From Bacteroidales bacterium (GTDB taxonomy: Bacteria > Bacteroidota > Bacteroidia > Bacteroidales > Muribaculaceae): a stretch of 8,469 bases of DNA. The notes beneath the pieces were generated by a model that ran no database searches, had not been told where the DNA came from, and worked only from the letters and a program-made list of their open reading frames with translations. Location: NCBI GenBank assembly GCA_019420545.1, contig JAHZGZ010000125.1, positions 1 through 8,469 on the forward strand, given 5' to 3'. The translations under genes and the position numbers were made by a program. Below are positions 1 to 5,864 of this stretch, piece after piece (the stretch's first letter is position 1; each line of letters opens with the position of its first letter).

Positions 1-16
1 CAAAGTCTTTTTTCAT
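1..16 (-). CDS. 5' end of a leftward gene (first five codons only)
   Basis: On the minus strand an ATG at 16-14 is followed by codons reading M-K-K-D-F before the window ends. The Lys-Lys start is typical of a Bacteroidales protein, often an exported one. About 80 bases upstream lies a good leftward promoter, and the intervening leader has no competing start. There is no Shine-Dalgarno sequence, which is normal in this phylum. The product cannot be named from five residues. The gene lies beyond the terminator of the uptake operon and has its own promoter, so it is probably a separate transcription unit. Confidence 0.45.
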
Positions 17-98
17 GATTGGGTTTATTGGGTTATGGTGGTAATTTAGGTAATTGATCAGATGGTACAATTCACTTACAAAAATAATGAATTTACTG

Positions 99-130
99 CA
101 AATATACTACTGACAGCCGACTCTGGAAAA
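99..130 (-). promoter_or_regulatory. Leftward Bacteroidales-type promoter
   Basis: Read on the minus strand, 106-99 is TATATTTG, an exact match to the Bacteroides -7 box TAnnTTTG. A TTTT at 130-127 stands in for the -33 TTTG, with the usual 20-base spacer. Transcription would start near 92 and leave a leader of about 75 bases before the ATG at 16. Confidence 0.6.
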
Positions 131-146
131 GTGGCGTGATGGCCGA

Positions 147-170
147 TTTTGATGGTAAAACCCATCAAAA
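147..170. promoter_or_regulatory. 9-bp inverted repeat upstream of the leftward promoter (candidate operator)
   Basis: TTTTGATGG at 147-155 is repeated as its exact reverse complement at 162-170, with six bases between. It sits just upstream of the leftward -33 box, where an activator would bind. It could also be a chance dyad in AT-rich DNA. Confidence 0.35.
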
Positions 171-206
171 CACCCATTAATAGTTAAATAATGCTAATAA
201 GATGCA

Positions 207-239
207 TTTTTGTGGTCAAAAACTATGTTGTATAACATA
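207..239. promoter_or_regulatory. Two adjacent dyads upstream of the rightward promoter
   Basis: Two 16-base palindromes stand one base apart: TTTTTG-TGGT-CAAAAA (207-222) and TATGTT-GTAT-AACATA (224-239). The second covers the presumed -33 region of the rightward promoter at 247-254. The placement suits regulator binding, but no regulator family can be assigned from the motif. Confidence 0.35.
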
Positions 240-254
240 AAACCACTACCTTTG
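227..254 (+). promoter_or_regulatory. Rightward promoter for a small RNA
   Basis: TACCTTTG at 247-254, followed by CA, is an exact TAnnTTTG -7 box. The best -33 element is GTTG at 227-230. Its 16-base spacer is shorter than the usual 19-21, so the upstream half is less certain. The predicted start is near 261. Confidence 0.6.
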
Positions 255-260
255 CAACGT

Positions 261-325
261 GTTTTTCATGGTATTAGATTTAAGGTTAAGAAGATTATTC
301 GTCGTGACGACGAGTAATTTTTTTT
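261..325 (+). ncRNA. Candidate small RNA, about 65 nt
   Basis: A -7 box at 247-254 and a complete intrinsic terminator at 294-325 bracket about 65 bases with no useful reading frame. The unstructured 5' part (about 261-290) contains the core GGTATTAGATTTAAGGTTAA. From memory this core recurs, followed by a variable terminator hairpin, in intergenic regions of Bacteroides and Prevotella genomes. That points to a multicopy small RNA or leader family, but I cannot confirm it or name the family. If it is a leader instead, no gene follows it on this strand. The promoter, conserved-looking core and terminator together make an expressed RNA likely. Its target is unknown. Confidence 0.55.
294..325 (+). 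terminator. Intrinsic terminator of the small RNA
   Basis: An 11-bp stem pairs 294-304 with 308-318 (one G-U pair) across a TGA loop and runs directly into eight T at 318-325. The geometry is that of a rightward rho-independent terminator. Confidence 0.7.
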
Positions 326-345
326 ATACCTGTCCCAACCCCCTT

Positions 346-379
346 GTGTCTCCTCCATTTCCCGCCCCTGCGGAGACAC
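346..379. repeat. Short inverted repeat
   Basis: GTGTCTCC (346-353) and GGAGACAC (372-379) are exact reverse complements around an 18-base C-rich spacer, followed by CTTTTG. It may be a decayed terminator or part of the local repeat patchwork. There is no long T-tract, so it is not called as a terminator. Confidence 0.35.
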
Positions 380-465
380 CTTTTGTATAGAAACCGCACG
401 GAGATCACAGAGGCCACAGAGAAAAGATATATAGAAGGAGAGAGAGTATAGTATCTGACTGGGAA

Positions 466-484
466 GGCGGCGCTTTAGCCCGCC
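466..484. repeat. GC-rich hairpin
   Basis: GGCGG (466-470) pairs with CCGCC (480-484), and an inner GC pair closes a TTTA loop with one bulged base. It shares the CGCTTT centre of the larger element at 546-739, suggesting related intergenic palindromes. Confidence 0.35.
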
Positions 485-545
485 ACGATCAGCACTGCAA
501 TAAGACTCGTCACGACACGCTTACCTTACCCTAAGTCAATCACGC

Positions 546-739
546 CTGTAGGAGACGCGCTTTCCAAGCGCGTTATTCCATTACGATGTTTAAAAAATCA
601 CGCAGAGCGTACAGAGGCTATCCGGTTACAAGGATCCCGTTCGCGCTATACGCGCTCTCTGGAGCACACAGAGCAGCCGTGATAGCCTCTGCGCTGTGTG
701 ATTTTTACTAAACGCGCTTGGAAAGCGCGTCTCCTACAG
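546..739. repeat. 194-bp MITE-like inverted-repeat element
   Basis: A 29-base sequence at 546-574 (CTGTAGGAGACGCGCTTTCC...) recurs as its exact reverse complement at 711-739. Nested inside are further matching arms: 593-601 with 698-706 (9 bp) and 612-622 with 681-691 (11 bp). Almost the whole element can therefore fold into one imperfect hairpin or cruciform. Each terminal arm is itself a palindrome: 555-562 pairs with 566-573 around TCC. There is no coding capacity and no clear target-site duplication at the edges. It could be a non-autonomous mobile element or an intergenic palindrome family. Confidence 0.6.
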
Positions 740-755
740 CCATATATAAAGCGAA

Positions 756-781
756 AGTGCACATCCTCACGGATGCGCACT
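756..781 (-). terminator. Possible leftward terminator hairpin
   Basis: An 11-bp stem (756-766 with 771-781, one G-U pair) has a four-base loop. On the minus strand it is followed by TTCGCTTTATATAT, which is T-rich but interrupted, so termination would be weak. Confidence 0.35.
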
Positions 782-960
782 CCCTCATAACCAAAATTCA
801 AGTATATATTCTCTGTAGTCTAACAAAATGTTGCCAACTGTCAACAATTATCGGGAATTGGTTTCCGGAACGACAGCCGCCAGGCAGATAGAGAATGAAG
901 AGTGGAATCTTACTTCTTTGCGGCTGTGTTATCCGGAGTCCCTGGGTCACTTTCAACAAG
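756..960 (-). ncRNA. Possible structured leftward transcript
   Basis: A leftward promoter at 967-996 would start RNA near 960, and a stable hairpin at 756-781 could end it. Between them, 920-936 pairs with 865-880: an exact 8-bp core (920-927 with 873-880) plus an outer 5-bp helix, closing a loop of about 39 bases. No known RNA family was recognised. The same strand has an open frame at 971-798 but no ATG, so translation is doubtful. This is a weak call. Confidence 0.25.
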
Positions 961-966
961 CTGATG

Positions 967-996
967 CAAAGTTAGCTCCTTCTGCGCGGTTGCAAC
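967..996 (-). promoter_or_regulatory. Leftward Bacteroidales-type promoter
   Basis: The minus strand carries TAACTTTG at 974-967, an exact TAnnTTTG -7 box followed by CA, with GTTG at 996-993 upstream and an 18-base spacer. It points away from the uptake operon toward 960 and below, where no good protein gene exists. Confidence 0.5.
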
Positions 997-1183
997 GAAT
1001 TCAAAGTCACAATAAACCTAAAAATCCGTTTTTCCGTGAACTTTCTTGTTAAAATATTGTTGTACATCGCTTTATGTGTAAAATTGGTCAGAATGGCGGC
1101 AAAATTGGCCGAATTCTATTATAATTTATTTAGTTAATTCGCAATTTTTAATACTATTTAATATTTTCCGATACTCAATTGCA

Positions 1184-1232
1184 TAAAAATATCACGCCCC
1201 GTCGACTCGTTTTGAACAGTCGACGGGGCGTG
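1184..1232 (-). terminator. Intrinsic terminator of the uptake operon
   Basis: A perfect 15-bp stem (1193-1207 with 1218-1232) encloses a 10-base loop. In the leftward direction it is followed by ATATTTTTAT. It begins 18 bases past the TAA of the last gene. On the plus strand the stem is not followed by T's, so it acts for the operon only. Confidence 0.85.
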
Positions 1233-1250
1233 TCGATATAGAGCTATTTG

Positions 1251-2837
1251 TTAATCCACTCTTACCTGAGAAAGTTTCACCCAGCCTGTGGATGTCTTTT
1301 CACGCGAGAGAGCCAGCTGAATCCCCGGCTTGTTGTCCTTCTTGGTGTTGACGATAGCCACACCCCAAGTGTATTCGCCGGCAGATACGGTGGGAGATAC
1401 GGTAAACCTATAGTCGTAGGGGGTTCCCTCGTGCCACTCTGAAGGCTCGCATTCCTTGTCGACAAACACCTGTACCGGCTCGCCGGCGGCATTGAGAAGC
1501 GCGAAAGCAACCTTGTACTTGTAGTTCCACTGCTTCAGGTTGTTGGGGAGATAGCCCCAGCCCATATTGCGCCAGCGATGTCCTACGGTAGCGCTCTGGC
1601 CCGATTTGACAGCTGCGGGAAGCGACACCTTGTCGGGATACAGACGGTAGCCGCCTTCTGCACTGAAGCGCTTCACGAGGTTGAAGCTCGTCTTGAACCA
1701 CGAATCCGTTTCATCGCCTACGCGGAAATCCATCATGTTGACGCGGGCTTCCTTGGAACTGTCGAATTCGCCCTGGCGCACATCTTCAGGATGGCCCTTG
1801 CGATAGCCTGCGCCGTCGTTCCAGTAGCTGTGTGAGCTGACAATGTAGCCTCCCTCCATCAGTATGGGGAGCTTATAGGCCCAGGTGCGGGCGAAAGCCT
1901 TCTCCCAGTCGGCGTAGCCCCATTCGGCGTTGTTCATGCCGAAGGCATCGGAGCGCAGGCAGTAGCCGTTCTTGATGGCGATGCCTACAAGCGCCTAGCT
2001 GTCGGGCTGCGGGGTCTTGCCGGCGCTGACGGGGTGGCCGAGCTGACGGTGGTAGTTGATCACCAGAGGCACCTCGGTGAAGTTGTCGGCATAGAGGCGT
2101 GTGATCCACTCCATGGTGTTGGCCTTGTACTCGACAGTCTTGTCGGAGATGGCGTTGCCCTGCTCGTAGCATACGTTGTGACCCTCGCCCCATTTGCCCA
2201 GACCGTATGCGTCGATGAACGCGGTGGTCTCGGGGTTGTTGAAGCGCTGGGCGAAGGCGCGCACGAACTTCTCATAATACTGGCGCCAGATAGGATCCAT
2301 CGCCAGCGGGGTCTTGCGGTCGGGATAGCGGTCGTTTTCGAGCCAGTACTCGGCTCCGGCGTCAAACACGAACTGCGGGGTGTTCTCCCTCTGGTCGCGG
2401 CCGTCAACCACCACGCGGAAGGCGATAGGCAGTCCGAGTTCCTCGGCGCGGGCTACCAGTTTAGCGATAGGATTGGAGGGATCCTCCCATGCATATTTGC
2501 CGTCGGAGGGGTTGAGCGACTTCCAGCCCGTACGTATGTAGCAGGCCGAGGAATAGTCGCGCACATAGACGTTTTTGCCAAGCTCCGAGAGGTAGATCTG
2601 CTTGTCGAAGTACGACGGATCGGCCGATCCCGACACGTACATCACCCATCCGTTCATGGGGTTTTTCAGTATGTCGGTTGTGTTGGCGCTGAGGGTCAGT
2701 TCGGTATTGCCGGCTATACTGCCGCCTCCCTGACCGCCCCCGCTTTCTCCCGCGGGGGCGTCATCCCCTCCTCCGCATGAGCAGAGGAGGGGGAGTGATG
2801 CCGCCAGAAGGTATGATATTGACTTATTGAATTTCAT
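1251..2837 (-). pseudogene. DUF4874/DUF4832-type hydrolase-like lipoprotein, split by an in-frame TAG
   Basis: Read through, the frame gives 528 positions starting MKFNKSI, with stop codon 281. A lipoprotein signal ends at Cys21 (L-C-S-C), followed by GGGDD and a Gly-rich linker, predicting outer-surface display. Residues about 55-220 look like the DUF4874 half of a TIM barrel, with WKSLNPSDGKYAW at 105-117 and KWGEGH at 215-220, where Glu218 may be an acid/base. After the stop the frame continues without loss as A-L-V-G-I-A-I-K-N-G-Y-C-L-R-S-D-A-F-G, then the DUF4832 half with MEGGY near 327 and a C-terminal beta domain (WRNMGWGYLPNN near 391). These Glu roles are inferred. The gene starts 9 bases after susE, last in the operon. 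As read, the 280-residue product lacks half the barrel and is probably inactive. An ATG at 1937 could begin a downstream fragment but has no own leader. Family assignment is by motif recognition. Confidence 0.75.
1995..1997 (-). other. In-frame amber (TAG) codon within the hydrolase-like gene
   Basis: The minus-strand codon at 1997-1995 is TAG, between ...TPQPDS and ALVGIAIKNG.... Frame and family-like sequence are intact on both sides, so this is a substitution rather than an indel. CAG (Gln) and TGG (Trp) are each one transition away. The four natural stops in this operon are all TAA. Confidence 0.9.
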
Positions 2838-2846
2838 TATGCGGAA

Positions 2847-4148
2847 TTATTTCTTGGATGCGAGGAACGTGTTGTGACGGAGGTCGAACACGATGAAGTT
2901 GCTGCCCGAGGGAACGCCCATGTAGGAGTTACGTGTCTCGCTGTCGGAACCGCCGTGTAGGTCGAATACCTTGTTGAGGTCGGCATTGATGTTCTGTTTT
3001 TTGCCTTCGGCGGTGAGAGGACAGGTGAAGCAATAGGCGTTGTTCTGATTATGATCTGACTTATGACCACCCTCGGTCTTTCCGCAGTTGAAGCTCTTTG
3101 TGATACAGAATTTCATCGGTCCGCCAAGTGTCTTTAGTTCATTGTTGGCGCCGTCAAAAATGAACACCTGCGGGTCGGCAAGCGACTGGACAAGGTTAAG
3201 TGTCTTGACACCCCATCCCGTACCGGCTCCGTAAGCGTACAGATCGGTTACTGTAATGGTGACGTCAGGCTCTGTCTGATCGCCGTTGGCCTTGAATGTT
3301 ACTTCAAGCGGTTTCAGGTCGGTTGCTGCCGAGTAGATGGTGGCGGTCTTGTCGGTCATGTTGATTACTATGCGGTATTTGCCGGCTGCAGGTACGGTCC
3401 ATCCGCCCTTGGTTTCGTTCATCACAAGTGCCATCGGGGTGCCGTCGGTGATGTCGGTCGAGCCGTCGGCATTGTGCAGATAGTATGTTATGCCTTCGTA
3501 CTCAACGGGTAACTGGAGCTCGCCTGCGGTGAGGGCGCCCTTCCATGCATATACATTCTCATTTTCCAGTGTCTTGCTGATTTCTCCGCTTGCAGCAATG
3601 GCGTTGCCGTCAATGCTCATCTTGTCGCATGCGAAGATATCCACATGTATGGGCTTCACTACGGCGCTTACCTTGCGCACTTCGGGAGCCTCGAATTCTG
3701 TGCCGCCGGTCCACTGTGCGATCACGCGGAACTCGAGGGTGAAATCCTTGTTGACGGGGAGCGCCCAGCGGTCGGCATACCAGTTGTTGAGCTGCTCGTG
3801 GGTGAATGTGGCCGAGTAGAGGCCGGTGGCTTCATCGTAGGTGTAGTCGAAGCCTACGCCCGAGGTAACCACGGTCTTTGAGCCGAAACTGTTGCCCAGC
3901 ACGTCGAGTTCGGCCTTGTATGAGAGCATGTACTGCTCGGACAGATGACGGGCACCGGTCCAGGTGAATGTCAGCGCAGGCGTATTGAGATTGTTTTCAT
4001 CGATTTCCACCATCGGGTTCTCGCATTTGAGGACCATAGTCTCGACGGTGGGATCGATATCGGTATCGTAGGGGTCGTAGGTGCAGGAGGCTACGGATAG
4101 TGCGGCCACACCGATTACGGCTGCTTTGATATAATATATCGGTTTCAT
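2847..4148 (-). CDS. SusE-like surface glycan-binding lipoprotein
   Basis: This 433-residue protein probably binds the glycan at the cell surface beside the SusC/SusD importer. It opens with a lipoprotein signal whose lipobox V-A-S-C places the lipidated Cys at 22, followed by acidic residues (TYDPYDTD) as in surface-exported Bacteroidota lipoproteins. Residues about 40-165 resemble the SusE N-terminal domain, with the motif ALTFTWTGARH at 58-68. A SusE/SusF-like beta-sandwich follows at about 168-275, with the features AWKGALTAGE (201-210) and a VPAAGKYRIVINM strand (252-264). A third domain runs from about 280 to the end. It is unusual in carrying Cys348, Cys355, His362, His366, Cys373 and Cys376. 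The gene follows susD by 45 bases and precedes the hydrolase-like gene by 9, so it is cotranscribed. No ligand can be named, and sequence divergence in this family is high. Confidence 0.8.
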   Translation of the reverse strand: MKPIYYIKAAVIGVAALSVASCTYDPYDTDIDPTVETMVLKCENPMVEIDENNLNTPALTFTWTGARHLSEQYMLSYKAELDVLGNSFGSKTVVTSGVGFDYTYDEATGLYSATFTHEQLNNWYADRWALPVNKDFTLEFRVIAQWTGGTEFEAPEVRKVSAVVKPIHVDIFACDKMSIDGNAIAASGEISKTLENENVYAWKGALTAGELQLPVEYEGITYYLHNADGSTDITDGTPMALVMNETKGGWTVPAAGKYRIVINMTDKTATIYSAATDLKPLEVTFKANGDQTEPDVTITVTDLYAYGAGTGWGVKTLNLVQSLADPQVFIFDGANNELKTLGGPMKFCITKSFNCGKTEGGHKSDHNQNNAYCFTCPLTAEGKKQNINADLNKVFDLHGGSDSETRNSYMGVPSGSNFIVFDLRHNTFLASKK

Positions 4149-4193
4149 TTTGTCAGTTGTTATTTTATTGTGAGGCTATGAGTTACGGTATTG

Positions 4194-5849
4194 TTATTTT
4201 GCTCCCTCATATCCGGGATTCTGCGGGAATTCCACATCGCGGTTTGCATCACGGATAGTCTTGGGTACAGGCCACAGTGCGTGGAATTCCTGGACTTTGT
4301 CGCGAAGATGCTCATTGTACTTGCGTACACGATCCACATATTTACCGGTACGTACAAGAGTGAAACGGCGGCTCTCTTCGCCTACAAGCTCGCGGATACG
4401 CTCGTCGAGCAGGAAGTCCATATCCATCTGTGCCGCAGAAACCGACGAAGCCTTGGCACGGCTGCGCACTACGTTGACAGCCTTGGCGGCATTCTCGGTG
4501 TCGTTGAGGCCGAGATAAGCTTCGGCGAGCAGCAGATAAGTCTCTGCAAGACGGAATTTCATGCGGTCGCGGTAGCTGCCGGTACAGGTAGGATCGTCTT
4601 CGTGGGCGTAGAAGAATTTGGTGGGGGCGGGGAAGAGCCAGCCGTCCTGCCAGTATTTGTCGGTGATCATTACGCGTGTGCCTTTGGTGTCAGCGGCATT
4701 GGCGATCCATTCGCGCTTGAAGTTGTACTCGGAGTTGCGGATATCGTTGTCCTCGAATATTCCGTTCGGTACATTCCCTGCTTCAGGTGTGGCATTTGTG
4801 TTCTTGGTACCGATCCACCATTTGAAAGGTGCGATCTGACCCAGACCACGGCCGCCGTATTCTACACTGACAACAAAGAACTGATTGATGGAGTGGTACT
4901 GAGGACCCCATTCGCGGCGTGTCCAGTCGTCAGACTTACTTCCGCCGCCGGTGGTCTTGTATTCAAACTGCATTACCCAGATGCTTTCGGTGTTGCCGCT
5001 TGGGCGGTTCTGGTTGTTCTCTACGAAGAGATCGTGGAAATAGTCGCCGGGTTTGCTCTTTTCGGCTCCGTAACGTTCCTTTACCAGCGAGTAGTACCCA
5101 CAGTCGATTACTGCCTGTGCGGCCTTGCGGGCATTTTCGTAATCTTTCTGGCAGAGATATACCTCGGCGAGCAGATGCAGGGCGGCCCACTTGGTGAGCT
5201 TGCCTGTCTTTACGGCGTCGGGATTGTCGGGAAGATGGTCGGCGGCGAATTTAAGGTCGTCGACCATATGGGCGAGGATCTCGGCCTTGGGGGTACGTGT
5301 GAAGTTGAGCACGAAAGGCTGCTGGATGGTCTCCACCCAGGGCACATCGCCGTAGAGATATTGCAGCGAGCGGTAGGCGTAGGCACGGAAGAAACGGGCC
5401 TCGGCCTGATAGAGGGCCTTGTCGGTGGGATAGTCCCAGTTGGTATTCTTCTCGGAATAGAGGAGTATCTCGTTGGCCGAGTTGATGATCGAGTACGACC
5501 AGTTCCAGTACGATTCGATAAAGAGGGTGGAAGGGGTCATGGTGAGATCGGCATAGGGTGTCAGCGAGCCGTCTTTGGCACCGCTCTGGAACACGATGTC
5601 GGTAGCAATCTGCTGCACGGCGTAGGCGCATGCGCCGTTGTGCATGAACGCGCCTTTTTCGCCCCATGTATTGTACTCTGAACGTGCCATTGAATACAGC
5701 CCCGTACATCCTACCTCGAAACCGAGTGAGCTGGTGTAGGTGTTGTCAGGAGCGATGGCGCTCTTTACTTCCTCGTCAAGGAAGTCGGAGCAACCCACAG
5801 TAGAGGCTGCAAGGGCTATGATTGACGTAAGTTTTATGATATTTTTCAT
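4194..5849 (-). CDS. susD: SusD/RagB-family glycan-binding outer-membrane lipoprotein
   Basis: SusD proteins sit as a lid over the SusC barrel and deliver oligosaccharides into it. This one has 551 residues, within the usual range. The signal peptide ends with T-V-G-C, lipidating Cys20, and the mature start CSDFLDEE is a hallmark of the family. The N-terminal SusD-like region has TPR-type helices, for example the FFRAYAYRSLQYLYGDVPWV segment near 155. The C-terminal SusD/RagB region shows LAETYLLLAEAYL near 434-446, LDERIRELVGEESRRF near 478-493, and the closing pattern LWPVPKTIRDAN followed by PQNPGY. The gene begins 15 bases after the susC stop, the tight coupling normal for the pair. The start is fixed by the signal peptide. 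The symbol is used in the family sense: the substrate is not necessarily starch. Confidence 0.95.
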   Translation of the reverse strand: MKNIIKLTSIIALAASTVGCSDFLDEEVKSAIAPDNTYTSSLGFEVGCTGLYSMARSEYNTWGEKGAFMHNGACAYAVQQIATDIVFQSGAKDGSLTPYADLTMTPSTLFIESYWNWSYSIINSANEILLYSEKNTNWDYPTDKALYQAEARFFRAYAYRSLQYLYGDVPWVETIQQPFVLNFTRTPKAEILAHMVDDLKFAADHLPDNPDAVKTGKLTKWAALHLLAEVYLCQKDYENARKAAQAVIDCGYYSLVKERYGAEKSKPGDYFHDLFVENNQNRPSGNTESIWVMQFEYKTTGGGSKSDDWTRREWGPQYHSINQFFVVSVEYGGRGLGQIAPFKWWIGTKNTNATPEAGNVPNGIFEDNDIRNSEYNFKREWIANAADTKGTRVMITDKYWQDGWLFPAPTKFFYAHEDDPTCTGSYRDRMKFRLAETYLLLAEAYLGLNDTENAAKAVNVVRSRAKASSVSAAQMDMDFLLDERIRELVGEESRRFTLVRTGKYVDRVRKYNEHLRDKVQEFHALWPVPKTIRDANRDVEFPQNPGYEGAK

Positions 5850-5864
5850 TTTCGGTTGTCGTTT

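Larger units (their letters stand above)
326..1190. other. Gene-poor intergenic region rich in palindromes
   Basis: I see no convincing protein gene here. The stretch holds small GC-rich hairpins (346-379, 466-484), degenerate CACAGAG-type motifs near 399-422, 600-625 and 666-700, a large inverted-repeat element (546-739), a hairpin at 756-781, a leftward promoter (967-996), and AT-rich sequence without recognisable sites from about 1053 to the operon terminator. A short direct repeat beginning AAAATTGG occurs near 1080 and 1101. A rightward open frame of 74 codons at 828-1052 has no family features and is judged spurious. Confidence 0.6.

Noticed and set aside
798..971. Leftward 57-codon open frame without a stop
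   Set aside because: It has no ATG, only TTG codons near its start, and the promoter box at 967-974 overlaps its beginning, leaving almost no leader. Kept only as part of a possible RNA.
828..1052. Rightward 74-codon open frame
   Set aside because: No upstream promoter on that strand, no recognisable domain, odd composition, and it lies over a leftward promoter and inverted-repeat segments. Best seen as chance.
1193..1232. CRISPR repeat or site-specific recombination site at the perfect 15-bp palindrome
   Set aside because: It occurs once, lies just past the last stop codon of the operon, and is followed by T's in the operon direction, so it is a terminator.
1251..1937. A separate downstream gene starting at the ATG at 1937
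   Set aside because: The frame is the same as the upstream part, the 19 codons between the stop and this ATG also read as family-like sequence, and there is no signal peptide or own leader. It is the second half of one gene.
2034..2780. Rightward 248-codon open frame opposite the hydrolase-like gene
   Set aside because: Antisense shadow; the minus strand carries the lipoprotein signal and barrel motifs.
4191..5681. Rightward 496-codon open frame opposite susD
   Set aside because: It is the antisense shadow of an unmistakable SusD gene; GC-rich codon use on one strand keeps the other open. It has no family features.
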